Below the pieces are notes generated by a model that was not told the origin of the DNA, did not search any database, and was given only the letters and a program-made list of their open reading frames with translations. Both the position numbers and the translations under genes were made by a program. DNA of 60,685 bases. It comes from Mycolicibacterium chubuense. Its GTDB lineage: Bacteria > Actinomycetota > Actinomycetes > Mycobacteriales > Mycobacteriaceae. The stretch covers positions 1-60,685 of the forward strand of contig NZ_JYNX01000039.1 in NCBI RefSeq assembly GCF_001044255.1. The letters are read 5' to 3'. Within the stretch, counting starts at the first letter, position 1. Every line of letters starts with the position of its first letter. Below, one piece after another: positions 43,243 through 52,747 of this stretch.

Positions 43243-44627
43243 CAATCATTTCCGAAACCGAACAACCGACGACAAGCAAACTCGCCGCAACGGCCAAGCG
43301 CCACCTGTGGGGGCATTTCGCCCGCCACGGCGCGGACATCACCCCGCCGATGATCATCCGCGGCGAGGGCGTCCACATCTACGACGACCAGGGCAAGCAG
43401 TACATCGACGGGCTCTCGGGCCTGTTCGTGGTACAGGTCGGGCACGGCCGCAAGGAGCTCGCCGAGGCGGCGGCCAAGCAGGCCGAGCAGCTGGCGTTCT
43501 TCCCGCTGTGGTCCTACGCCACGCCCAGCGCGGTCGAGCTGGCCGAGCGCCTGGCTGGCTACGCCCCGGGCGACCTGAACCGCGTCTTCTTCACCACCGG
43601 CGGCGGCGAGGCCGTCGAGAGCGCCTGGAAGCTGGCCAAGCAGTACTACAAGCTGACCGGCAGGCCCGGCAAGTACAAGGTGATCTCGCGGTCCATCGCC
43701 TATCACGGCACGCCGCAGGGTGCCCTGGCCATCACGGGCATCCCGACGTTCAAGGCGCCGTTCGATCCGCCGACTCCTGGCGGTTTCCGGGTGCCCAACA
43801 CCAACATCTACCGCGCGCCCGAGCAGTTCAGCAACGACCCCAAGGCGTGGGGACGCTACTGCGCCGACCGCATCGCCGAGGCCATCGAGTTCGAGGGCCC
43901 CGACACCGTCGCCGCCGTGTTCCTGGAGCCGGTGCAGAACGCCGGCGGCTGCTTCCCGCCGCCGCCCGGATACTTCGAGCGGGTCCGCGAGATCTGCGAC
44001 GAGTACGACGTGCTGCTGGTCTCCGACGAGGTGATCTGCGCCTACGGCCGCATCGGTTCGATGTTCGCGTGCAACGACTTCAACTACGTGCCGGACATCA
44101 TCACGTGCGCGAAGGGCCTGACGTCGGGCTACTCCCCGATCGGCGCGATGATCGCCAGCGACCGGCTCTTCGAGCCGTTCAACGACGGCCACACCGTGTT
44201 CGGGCACGGCTACACCTTCGGCGGGCACCCGGTGTCCTCTGCGGTCGCACTGGCCAACCTCGACATCTTCGAGCGCGAGGGCATCAACGCCCACGTCAAG
44301 GAGATGGCGCCGGCCTTCCGCGCGACGCTGGAGAAGCTGTACGACCTGCCGATCGTCGGCGACGTCCGCGGCGAGGGCTTCTTCTACGGCATCGAGTTGG
44401 TCAAGGACAAGACCACCAAGGAGACCTTCAACGACGAGGAGTCCGAGCGGCTGCTGCGCGGCTTCCTCACTCCCGCACTGTGGGAGGCCGGTCTGTACTG
44501 CCGCGCCGACGACCGCGGCGACCCAGTCGTGCAGCTGGCTCCCCCGCTGATCAGCGGGCAGAAGGAGTTCGACGCGATCTACGACGTGCTGCACAACGTG
44601 CTCGGCGAGGCCAGCCGCCGGATGTAG
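43239..44627 (+). CDS. Class III aminotransferase (omega-aminotransferase)
   Basis: A 462-residue PLP enzyme. It has FTTGGGEAVESAWKLAKQYY, the YHGTPQGALAITG segment, the PLP-aspartate strand LLVSDEVICAYGRIGSMFAC and the Schiff-base Lys in TCAKGLTSGYSPIGAM (about residue 294). The type matches M. tuberculosis Rv3329 and SpuC-like putrescine/omega-amino acid:pyruvate aminotransferases. With the divergent aldehyde dehydrogenase it could convert putrescine to 4-aminobutyrate. ATG at 43239 overlaps the Lrp stop; TTG at 43227 is unlikely. Confidence 0.9.
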   Translation: MTIISETEQPTTSKLAATAKRHLWGHFARHGADITPPMIIRGEGVHIYDDQGKQYIDGLSGLFVVQVGHGRKELAEAAAKQAEQLAFFPLWSYATPSAVELAERLAGYAPGDLNRVFFTTGGGEAVESAWKLAKQYYKLTGRPGKYKVISRSIAYHGTPQGALAITGIPTFKAPFDPPTPGGFRVPNTNIYRAPEQFSNDPKAWGRYCADRIAEAIEFEGPDTVAAVFLEPVQNAGGCFPPPPGYFERVREICDEYDVLLVSDEVICAYGRIGSMFACNDFNYVPDIITCAKGLTSGYSPIGAMIASDRLFEPFNDGHTVFGHGYTFGGHPVSSAVALANLDIFEREGINAHVKEMAPAFRATLEKLYDLPIVGDVRGEGFFYGIELVKDKTTKETFNDEESERLLRGFLTPALWEAGLYCRADDRGDPVVQLAPPLISGQKEFDAIYDVLHNVLGEASRRM

Positions 44628-44637
44628 CCACTCCTTT

Positions 44638-44704
44638 CTCGCCGAGATTGCGTTCCGTGCGGCCACATCAGCGAAAACGGCGCGTGGAATGCAATTTCGG
44701 CGAG
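44638..44704 (+). terminator. Long hairpin after the aminotransferase
   Basis: CTCGCCGAGATTGCGTTCC (44638-44656) and GGAATGCAATTTCGGCGAG (44686-44704) pair fully if two G-U pairs are allowed. It begins ten bases after the stop and ends twelve bases before the ATG of the next plus-strand gene. Its GCATTCC/GGAATGC tip resembles the hairpin at 41031. Confidence 0.6.
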
Positions 44705-44715
44705 ACTGGGCGGTA

Positions 44716-45714
44716 ATGAAACCGCCGATCAATCCCGTGCGCTGGCAGGCCCCGCCGGTGCGGCCCCTGCCCCCGTTCCCGAGCGCCGACGTCACGCTGG
44801 TCCCCGTGCCGGGCGGCGAGCCCGAGGACGTCGTCACCGACGACGACGGCCGGTTGTGGGTCGGCGCGATGGACGGCGGCATCGTGCGGCTGGAACCCGA
44901 CGGCACAGCGCCGGTCGTCGTCGCCAACACCGGGGGTCGGCCACTGGGTCTGGGCTTCGCGCGCGACGGGCGGCTGCTGATCTGCGACAGCCCCCGCGGG
45001 CTGCTGGCCCTGGATCCCAGCACCGGCCGCATCGAGACCCTGGTGGACTCGATCGCGGGCCGGACGCTGCAGTTCTGCTCCAACGTCACCGAGACACCGG
45101 ACGGCGCAATCTATTTCACCGAATCCACGTCGCACTTCACCGTCGCGAACTATCTCGGCGCGATTCTCGAAGCCCGCCCGCGCGGCGCCCTGCACCGCCT
45201 CGACCCCGACGGCACCGTGACGACCGTCGTCGACGGGCTGTACTTCGCCAACGGCGTGACGCCCACCGCGGACGGCACCGCGCTGGTGGTCGCCGAAACC
45301 CAGGGCCGACGGCTGTCGACGTACTGGCTGAGCGGACCGCGCGCGGGTGAGTTCACCCCGCTGGCCGAACACCTGCCCGGGATGCCGGACAACCTGTCGA
45401 CCGGCCCGGACGGGCGGATCTGGTGCGCCATGGTCACGCCGGCCAACCCGGTCGCCGACCGGCTGGCCGCCGGGCCCCCGCTGCTACGCCAGGCGGTGTG
45501 GCGGCTGCCCGCGCGCCTGCAGCCCAAGCCCGTCTCCGTCGTGTGGGTGGTCGCGTTCGACCCCGGCACCGGTGCGGCCGTGGCCGGCATGCGCACCACC
45601 CACCCGCACTTCAGCATGGTGACCGGCATGGTGGAACGCGACGGCCGGCTCTGGATGGGCAGCATCGGTGCGCCGTACCTCGGCCGGATCGGCGTCGCCG
45701 CGACCGCGCTCTGA
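44716..45714 (+). CDS. SMP-30/strictosidine synthase-like beta-propeller protein
   Basis: A 332-residue six-bladed propeller protein. Repeated blade strands are seen: VVTDDDGRLWVGAMDGGIVR, LGLGFARDGRLLICD, TETPDGAIYFTESTS, FANGVTPTADGTALVVAETQ, and LSTGPDGRIWCAMVTP. Family members are lactonases or related hydrolases; no signal peptide is visible. ATG at 44716 is preferred to 44689, which lies inside the hairpin arm. Substrate unknown. Confidence 0.82.
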   Translation: MKPPINPVRWQAPPVRPLPPFPSADVTLVPVPGGEPEDVVTDDDGRLWVGAMDGGIVRLEPDGTAPVVVANTGGRPLGLGFARDGRLLICDSPRGLLALDPSTGRIETLVDSIAGRTLQFCSNVTETPDGAIYFTESTSHFTVANYLGAILEARPRGALHRLDPDGTVTTVVDGLYFANGVTPTADGTALVVAETQGRRLSTYWLSGPRAGEFTPLAEHLPGMPDNLSTGPDGRIWCAMVTPANPVADRLAAGPPLLRQAVWRLPARLQPKPVSVVWVVAFDPGTGAAVAGMRTTHPHFSMVTGMVERDGRLWMGSIGAPYLGRIGVAATAL

Positions 45715-45731
45715 CCCCTGCGCCAAAGCGG

Positions 45732-45772
45732 TTCCTGCCAGCGGGCAGCCAATTCCTGCCAGCGGAAATGAA
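45732..45772 (+). promoter_or_regulatory. Direct repeats before the first small secreted gene
   Basis: TTCCTGCCAGCGG occurs twice with CTGCC cores at 45735 and 45756, exactly 21 bases (two helical turns) apart, followed by GGAAATGAA. The same spacing recurs before the second copy of the gene. Confidence 0.5.
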
Positions 45773-45835
45773 CGCGCTGACCTGCTGGTTCTTCAGTGCA
45801 GATCACCACGATCGCCACAAGAGAAGAGCAGGACC

Positions 45836-46138
45836 ATGAAGAGCTTCACGATCACCACCGCCGCCGCCGCCGCCGGGCTGGCCGCCGCCGTCCTCGGACT
45901 GGCCGCGCCCGCCGTCGCCGCCCCCACCGGAGGCAACGCCGCCGACACCATCAGCGCGCTCGAAGCGCAGGGCAACCGCGTCATCGTCACCCGCCAGTCC
46001 AGCACCCCGCTGGATGAGGCCTCGGTCGTGTCCATCCATCGCGGCCCGATCATGCGCCAGAGCATCCCGATCCCCGACTCGATCGGCAACGGCAGCCGCT
46101 CGGTCAGCAGTCAGACCGTCTACGTCACCATCAAGTAG
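45836..46138 (+). CDS. Small secreted protein, tandem copy 1
   Basis: A 100-residue protein with a Sec signal peptide (about 1-29: a Lys, a long Ala/Leu core, cleavage after AVAA). The mature part has DTISALEAQGNRVIVTRQSS, then PLDEASVVSI and a C-terminal QTVYVTIK. No cysteine or known domain. This pattern recurs in small exported mycobacterial proteins of unknown role. ATG at 45836 with AGCAGGA upstream. The second copy follows 243 bases later. Confidence 0.8.
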   Translation: MKSFTITTAAAAAGLAAAVLGLAAPAVAAPTGGNAADTISALEAQGNRVIVTRQSSTPLDEASVVSIHRGPIMRQSIPIPDSIGNGSRSVSSQTVYVTIK

Positions 46139-46146
46139 CAGTGACG

Positions 46147-46175
46147 CGGGGCACCTCCGGAGCGGCGGTGCCCCG
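46147..46175 (+). terminator. Hairpin after copy 1
   Basis: CGGGGCACC and GGTGCCCCG pair across an 11-base loop. It is clearly the sibling of the terminator after copy 2, but it has no T-run, so termination may be weak and both genes may share a transcript. Confidence 0.6.
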
Positions 46176-46210
46176 ACATCACAATTCGGCGCCTCCCAAC
46201 AGCCCCATTT

Positions 46211-46248
46211 CTGCCAGACACCGTCGAAATCCTGCCAAGAGAAATGAA
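46211..46248 (+). promoter_or_regulatory. Direct repeats before the second small secreted gene
   Basis: CTGCC cores at 46211 and 46232, again 21 bases apart, followed by GAGAAATGAA. The following 130 bases up to the ATG contain TTATACC and ATATAAC, possible -10 boxes. Confidence 0.5.
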
Positions 46249-46381
46249 AGTCCGCCGCGGCCGGTTATACCCGGCGGACCTGATTCACACCACGAAATCC
46301 GGTCCGGCACATATAACTTCACACAGTCAGAACCGCGCGACTCGCTCCACGGCTCCGACCCGACTTCAGGGGAGAGCACCC

Positions 46382-46684
46382 ATGAAAACCCTCACGATCA
46401 CCACCGCCGCCGCAGCCGCCCTCACCGCGGGCGTGCTCGGACTGGCCGCCCCCGCGCTGGCTGCCCCGTCGGGCGCCGGCAGCGCCGCCGACACGATCAG
46501 CGCGCTGGAAGCGCAAGGCAACCGCGTCGTCGTCAACCGGCAGAGCAACGCTCCGCTCGACGAAGCCTCCGTTGTCTCCGTCACCCGGGGTCCGGACGTC
46601 CGCCAGTCGGTACCGAACGCCACCTCCAACGGTGACAACAACCGCTCGGTGAGCAACCAGACGGTGTACGTCAACGTGCGCTAG
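46382..46684 (+). CDS. Small secreted protein, tandem copy 2
   Basis: A 100-residue paralogue of the gene at 45836 with the same layout: signal peptide to about 28 (ALAA cleavage), DTISALEAQGNRVVVNRQSN, PLDEASVVSVTRGPDVRQSV and a final QTVYVNVR. The mature proteins are mostly identical in the first 45 positions and diverge in the Ser/Asn-rich linker before the end. ATG at 46382 with GGGGAGA upstream. Confidence 0.82.
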   Translation: MKTLTITTAAAAALTAGVLGLAAPALAAPSGAGSAADTISALEAQGNRVVVNRQSNAPLDEASVVSVTRGPDVRQSVPNATSNGDNNRSVSNQTVYVNVR

Positions 46685-46702
46685 CACGACAGACAGCATG
46701 AA

Positions 46703-46734
46703 GGGGCACCTCCGGACGGAGGTGCCCCTTTTTT
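46703..46734 (+). terminator. Strong intrinsic terminator
   Basis: GGGGCACCTCC and GGAGGTGCCCC form a perfect 11-bp stem with a GGAC loop, followed by six T. Textbook rho-independent form, rare in mycobacteria. It separates copy 2 from the facing 51-residue gene. Confidence 0.9.
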
Positions 46735-46744
46735 GCCGTGTGTC

Positions 46745-46900
46745 TCAGACTGCGCGCAGCGGCGGCGGGGGGACGGCGGTCCGGGACTGGAAGGACGGGT
46801 GCCTGCGCATCGCCTCTTCGATGGCCCGGGCCCGTCGGTCGGCGGCACTGCGGGCCGCATGCGACTGCAGATCGATCACCGTGGCGGTATTCGTCATCAT
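46745..46900 (-). CDS. Small protein, 51 residues
   Basis: Starts ATG-ATG at 46900/46897 with GGAAGGG upstream. The protein has VIDLQSHAARSAADRRARAI, then EEAMRRHPSFQSRTAVPPPP and a final LRAV. A basic helix is followed by a Pro-rich tail. Third codon positions are overwhelmingly G or C, as in its neighbours, which supports coding. No domain recognised. It lies 121 bases after the phosphoesterase gene on the same strand; that gap holds only A/T-rich likely promoter sequence. Confidence 0.6.
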   Translation of the reverse strand: MMTNTATVIDLQSHAARSAADRRARAIEEAMRRHPSFQSRTAVPPPPLRAV

Positions 46901-47021
46901 CAACGCCCTTCCGCTGAATGCCTTGGATTTCTTCAGCGTGCCCGGCCCACCTGAGCGTCTTCGTCAGTGTTGGCCGTGAACTTGATGAGAGAAATAACCC
47001 AACGGGCCGGGCAGTAAACAC

Positions 47022-48170
47022 TCAGGTGCGCAATGTCAGCACGCTGATGTCCGGCCGCGTGCCCACCCGCAGCGGCGGACCCCAGAACCCCGCCCCGCGG
47101 GTGACGTAGAGCTGGGTGTCCCGCACCGTCGACAGCCCGGCCAGGACCGGCTGCGCCAGCTCGACGGCGTAGTGGAACGGCCACATCTGGCCGCCGTGGG
47201 TGTGGCCGGACAGCTGCAGATCCACCTGCCGCTGCGCGGCTTCGGCCACCTGAACCGGCTGGTGAGCAAGCAGAACGGTCGCCGTCGAGGGATCGACGCC
47301 GCGCAGCGCACGGCCGAAGTCGGGCGGATCCGACCGCGACTCCCCCGCGATGTCGTTGACCCCGGCCAGATCGAACGCCGCCGCCCCGCGCCGGATCCGG
47401 GTGTTCTCGTTGCGCAGCACCTGCAGCCCGAGTCGCTCGAGTTCACGCAGCCACGATGTGGTGCCGTCGACGAAGTATTCGTGGTTGCCGGTGACGAAGA
47501 ACGTGCCCTCCCGGGAGACCAGGTCGGCCAGCGGCGCCGCCGCCGGCCCGAGCTGCTCGACGGTGCCGTCGACCAGGTCGCCCACCACGGCAACCAGGTC
47601 GGGCTCGGTCTCGTTGATCATTCGCACGATCCGCTCGGTGTGTGCGCGGCCCAGCAGCGGCCCGAGATGAATGTCGGAGACCACCGCGACCCGGAACCCG
47701 TCGAACGCCGCGTCCAGACGCGGCAACCGCACCGGGACCCGCAGCACGTCGGGCGCCCCCATCGCGGTCGTGACGCCGACACCGGTGACACCCACCGCGG
47801 CGGCCCCCGCGGCCATCGCTCCGGCGCGCGCGAGGAATTGCCGCCGGTCCAACCCGGGCGTCGGCTCTGCCGGCGCCCGGCGCCGCCGCAGCCAGGCCAC
47901 CAGCCGAACCGGCTCGATGACCAGCAGCGCCAGGAACAGGTAGACCAGCAGGCCGAACCAGACGTAGCCGGGCCAGGCGAACCAGCCCGACTGCTCGATT
48001 CCGGTCACCCGCGGCAGCACCAGCGTGAGCACCAGCAGCGCGGTCAGGCCCAGCAGCGCGAGCGTGAGGATGCGACGCCGCCGGCCCGGTCCGGTGGTGT
48101 CCCTGATCGTGCGGAACCAGACGTAGAACGTCATCAGCCCGAGGATCGAGCCGAGAACGAGGATGAACAT
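47022..48170 (-). CDS. Membrane-anchored metallophosphoesterase
   Basis: A 382-residue protein. Three hydrophobic helices lie at about 1-20, 35-53 and 65-90. A twin-arginine-like segment (LDRRQFLARAGAMAAGAAAV) follows near 108. The catalytic domain then has the metal motifs SDIHLG, GDLVDG, GNHEYF and SGHTHGGQ in the usual order. By topology the enzyme domain should be outside the membrane. Substrate unknown. ATG at 48170 follows AAGGAC. It diverges from dacB. Confidence 0.87.
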   Translation of the reverse strand: MFILVLGSILGLMTFYVWFRTIRDTTGPGRRRRILTLALLGLTALLVLTLVLPRVTGIEQSGWFAWPGYVWFGLLVYLFLALLVIEPVRLVAWLRRRRAPAEPTPGLDRRQFLARAGAMAAGAAAVGVTGVGVTTAMGAPDVLRVPVRLPRLDAAFDGFRVAVVSDIHLGPLLGRAHTERIVRMINETEPDLVAVVGDLVDGTVEQLGPAAAPLADLVSREGTFFVTGNHEYFVDGTTSWLRELERLGLQVLRNENTRIRRGAAAFDLAGVNDIAGESRSDPPDFGRALRGVDPSTATVLLAHQPVQVAEAAQRQVDLQLSGHTHGGQMWPFHYAVELAQPVLAGLSTVRDTQLYVTRGAGFWGPPLRVGTRPDISVLTLRT

Positions 48171-48334
48171 GGGCGTCCTTTTGCGGGCGGCGCGGGCGGC
48201 TCGGGGCGGTCTCCCCAGGGTAGTGATCGCCGCGGCGGCGCTACCCGGAGAAGTCACATTCGAAACACTGGCCACACCCGTCACCCGCGTGGCTCCCGGG
48301 CCGGACCCGTTCGATCGCCTAATCTGCAACATCG

Positions 48335-49552
48335 ATGGCGACCTTGACGAAGATCTCGACACGCGCGTCTGCGCTGGTCACGGCCGTGATGCTGGCGCTG
48401 GCCCCGGTCGCCGCCGCCCAACCCGCGCCGGCACCGGAGGCCAACACCTGCCCCTACAAGGAGTCGACGCCGCCGGCGGTCGACGCGTCCGAGATCCCCG
48501 AGTCGGGCGACCCGCCGGGACCGCTGCCCGTGCCGGCCAAGCCGATGGGCGGCGACGCGCTGTCGGGCTGTGGCGTGATCACCGCGCCGGGTACTCCCCC
48601 GCTGCCCAACGACGTGTCCGCCGAGGCCTGGCTGGTGGCCGACCTCGACAGCGGCGACGTCATCGCCGCGCGCGACCCGCACGGCCGCCACCGCCCCGCC
48701 AGCATCATCAAGGTGCTCATCGCGATGCAGGCCATCCGCGACCTTCCTCTGCACAAGGTCGTGGCGGGCACGCAGGACGACGCCAACGCCGAGGGCACTA
48801 GGGTCGGCGTCGGCGAAGGCGGGTTCTACTCGATCAACGACCTGCTGCACGGGCTGCTCATGCACTCCGGCAACGACGCCGCGCACGCGCTGGCGATGCA
48901 GCTCGGCGGCATGGACACCACGCTGACCAAGCTCAACACCCTCGCAAACAAGCTCGGCGCCCGGGACACCCGCGTCGCGACACCGTCAGGGCTGGACGGC
49001 CCCGGCATGAGCACGTCGGCCTACGACATCGGGCTGTTCTACCGCTACGCGTGGAACAACCCCGTGTTCGCGAACATCGTTCACACCCAGGAGTTCCAGT
49101 TCCCCGGCCGGGGCGACGGCGGGTATCCGATCGAGAACGACAACAAGCTGCTGGCCAACTATCCGGGCGCGCTGGGCGGCAAGACGGGCTACACCGACGA
49201 CGCCGGGCAGACGTTCGTCGGCGCCGCCGACCACGACGGACGGCGCCTGGTCGCGGTCCTGATGCGCGGCACCCGCCAGCCGATCGCGCCGTGGGAACAG
49301 GCCGCGCACCTGCTCGACTACGGCTTCGCCACCGCGCCGGGCACCAAGGTGGGCGATCTGGTGGAGCCCGACCCGTCGCTGGCAGAACCGAAGGCCGACC
49401 CTGCCGCCGCGGCGACGACGAACAAGGCCAGCGCCACACTGCCCGACGTCGACGCGATGCCGGTGCGGGTCGGCGTGGGCGTCGTCGGCAGCGTCATCGT
49501 GTTCAGCCTCATCATGGGGGCGCGGGCACTCAACCGCAGACCCCAGCACTAG
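48335..49552 (+). CDS. dacB1: D-alanyl-D-alanine carboxypeptidase (DacB1-type)
   Basis: A 405-residue penicillin-binding protein that trims D-Ala from peptidoglycan stem peptides. It has a signal peptide (1-28), a Pro-rich stretch, then the serine-enzyme motifs SIIK (catalytic Ser near residue 127), SGN in [10 protein letters not shown] and KTG in [11 protein letters not shown]-terminal helix (about 375-395) anchors it to the membrane. Size and neighbours match M. tuberculosis Rv3330. TAATCT about 11 bases upstream may be its -10 box. Confidence 0.93.
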   Translation: MATLTKISTRASALVTAVMLALAPVAAAQPAPAPEANTCPYKESTPPAVDASEIPESGDPPGPLPVPAKPMGGDALSGCGVITAPGTPPLPNDVSAEAWLVADLDSGDVIAARDPHGRHRPASIIKVLIAMQAIRDLPLHKVVAGTQDDANAEGTRVGVGEGGFYSINDLLHGLLMHSGNDAAHALAMQLGGMDTTLTKLNTLANKLGARDTRVATPSGLDGPGMSTSAYDIGLFYRYAWNNPVFANIVHTQEFQFPGRGDGGYPIENDNKLLANYPGALGGKTGYTDDAGQTFVGAADHDGRRLVAVLMRGTRQPIAPWEQAAHLLDYGFATAPGTKVGDLVEPDPSLAEPKADPAAAATTNKASATLPDVDAMPVRVGVGVVGSVIVFSLIMGARALNRRPQH

Positions 49553-50589
49553 CGCTTGCGCCACCGCGAAAGGCTCAGCGCGCCAAGCGCTCCGGCCGCC
49601 GCGGCGGCACCCGCCTGCCACGGCGCGAGACCGGGCCGGGTGATGATGCGGTTCCGGATGACCGCCGGGCCCGGCGCCGGAATCGGCGCCTCGGCCAGGT
49701 TCTCCGCGGTGGTGGCCGCCCATGCGGTGGAGAACAGGATCAGCCGCGCGGTGATGTAGGCGAACACCATCAGACCGAGCACCGGCCCGAACGTCGCGCC
49801 CGCAGGACCGGTCAGCACCGTTTTCAGGTAGATCGAGGCCACCAGCTTGAAGATCTCGAAGGCCACCGCGGCGATCAGACCGGCGCGCACGCTGCTGCGG
49901 AAGGTGGCCGACTCGCGCGGCAGCCGGGCGATCATCCACGTGAACAGCAGCCACGACACGAGGATCGACACCGCGATGGACGCCACCCGCAGCAGCACGG
50001 TCAGCACCGTGGAATCCGGGAAGCCCAGCCAGTTCAGCACGTTCTCCACGATCGAGGAGTTGCCCAGCGCCGACAGCGCGACCGTGACGACGATCGCGGC
50101 GAACGTCGACAGCAGCGCCAGCAGATCCGACAGCTTCGTCTTCAGGAACCCCGGCGGCTCGTCCCGGAACAGCCCCCACATCTGGCTGAGCGCCTCGCGC
50201 AGGTTCGCCATCCAGCCCAGGCCGGCCCAGGCTGCGGTGGCCAGTCCGATGATGCCGACGGTGCCGCGGGAGTCGATCGCCGAGTCCATCAGGGTCACCA
50301 GCTGCTGGCCGAGGTCGCCGCTGACCGCCGAGCGGATCTTCGCCTCGAGCTGGTCGAGCAGTTGAGGCTCGCTGGCCAACACGAAGCCACCGATGGAGAA
50401 ACCCACCATGAGCAGCGGGAACAGCGCGAAGATCGTGAAGTAGGTGATACCGGCGGCGTAGAAGTCGCCCTTGCTGTCGTTGTAGCGCTGCTGAGCCCGC
50501 ATCACGTGGTCGAACCACGGCATCCGGGCCCGCAAGCGGTCGAGGATGCCGGGCTTCTCGTCGGACGGTGAGCCTTCCGGCGCGGTCAT
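49549..50589 (-). CDS. YihY/BrkB-family membrane protein
   Basis: A 346-residue integral membrane protein of the YihY family (once called RNase BN, a name now considered wrong). It has [20 protein letters not shown] at the first helix, about six further helices, and the conserved [20 protein letters not shown] near residue 270. Role uncertain. ATG at 50589 with GAGGAGG. The last four bases overlap the facing dacB1 stop. It lies 16 bases after trpS on the same strand, as in M. tuberculosis (Rv3335c-Rv3336c). Confidence 0.9.
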   Translation of the reverse strand: MTAPEGSPSDEKPGILDRLRARMPWFDHVMRAQQRYNDSKGDFYAAGITYFTIFALFPLLMVGFSIGGFVLASEPQLLDQLEAKIRSAVSGDLGQQLVTLMDSAIDSRGTVGIIGLATAAWAGLGWMANLREALSQMWGLFRDEPPGFLKTKLSDLLALLSTFAAIVVTVALSALGNSSIVENVLNWLGFPDSTVLTVLLRVASIAVSILVSWLLFTWMIARLPRESATFRSSVRAGLIAAVAFEIFKLVASIYLKTVLTGPAGATFGPVLGLMVFAYITARLILFSTAWAATTAENLAEAPIPAPGPAVIRNRIITRPGLAPWQAGAAAAAGALGALSLSRWRKR

Positions 50590-50605
50590 CGGGGCCTCCT
50601 CGGGG

Positions 50606-52073
<1,468 letters not shown>

Positions 52074-52109
52074 GGGGAAAGCGTAAGCATTGCCGTATCG
52101 TATGCAGGT

Positions 52110-52122
52110 GCATATCATATGC
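52110..52122. promoter_or_regulatory. Dyad between the MarR and DinB-like genes
   Basis: GCATA-TCA-TATGC, with further GTATGC half sites on both sides (52100-52105 and 52123-52128). It fits a MarR operator blocking both divergent promoters. Confidence 0.5.
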
Positions 52123-52124
52123 GT

Positions 52125-52736
52125 ATGCCTATATTCTCCGCTCAGCACCGCACCGCCGTGGAGACCTCGATCGAGGTCGTCTCCGGCGTCCGCAGCAGTG
52201 ATCTCGACCGGCCCACCCCGTGCTCCGGGTGGACGCTGGCCGACCTTCTCGCCCACATGACCGCGCAACACCGCGGGTTCGCCGCCGCCGCGCGCGGCCG
52301 CGACACCGACCCCGACGTCTGGCGCACCGAACCGCTGGCCGCGGCGATCGCCGCCGATCCGGTGGGCACCTACACCGCCGCCGCCCGCGACGTCCTGGCG
52401 GCGTTCGCGACCCAAGGCACCGACGAGGCGCTGTTCGCACTGCCCGATTTCGGCGCCGACGTCACCGTCGTCGGCGAGACGGCGATGGGGTTCCACTTCG
52501 TGGATTACGTGGTGCACGGCTGGGACGTCGCCGCGGCGCTGGGGACACCGTTCACGCTGCCCGACGACGTCATCGCCGCCGTCACGCCGCTGACGCTGTC
52601 GGTTCCCGACGGCGACTTCCGCGACACCGGTCTCTCCCCGTTCGCGCGGGCACTGCCGCAGACCGACGACGACGCCTTCGCGCGCCTGTTGCGCCACCTC
52701 GGACGGTCCCCGGACTGGAACCCGATCCCCAGGTAG
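52125..52736 (+). CDS. DinB-like/TIGR03086-family protein
   Basis: A 203-residue four-helix bundle protein of the mycothiol-dependent maleylpyruvate isomerase/DinB type. It has DLDRPTPCSGWTLADLLAHM with the first metal His, TAQHRGF, and GFHFVDYVVHGWDVAAALGT with the second His pair. These proteins bind a metal and often use mycothiol. ATG at 52125 or 52119; the dyad of the MarR site covers the start region. It runs into the lipase gene 12 bases later. Confidence 0.82.
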   Translation: MPIFSAQHRTAVETSIEVVSGVRSSDLDRPTPCSGWTLADLLAHMTAQHRGFAAAARGRDTDPDVWRTEPLAAAIAADPVGTYTAAARDVLAAFATQGTDEALFALPDFGADVTVVGETAMGFHFVDYVVHGWDVAAALGTPFTLPDDVIAAVTPLTLSVPDGDFRDTGLSPFARALPQTDDDAFARLLRHLGRSPDWNPIPR

Positions 52737-52747
52737 TCTTCGCGCGC

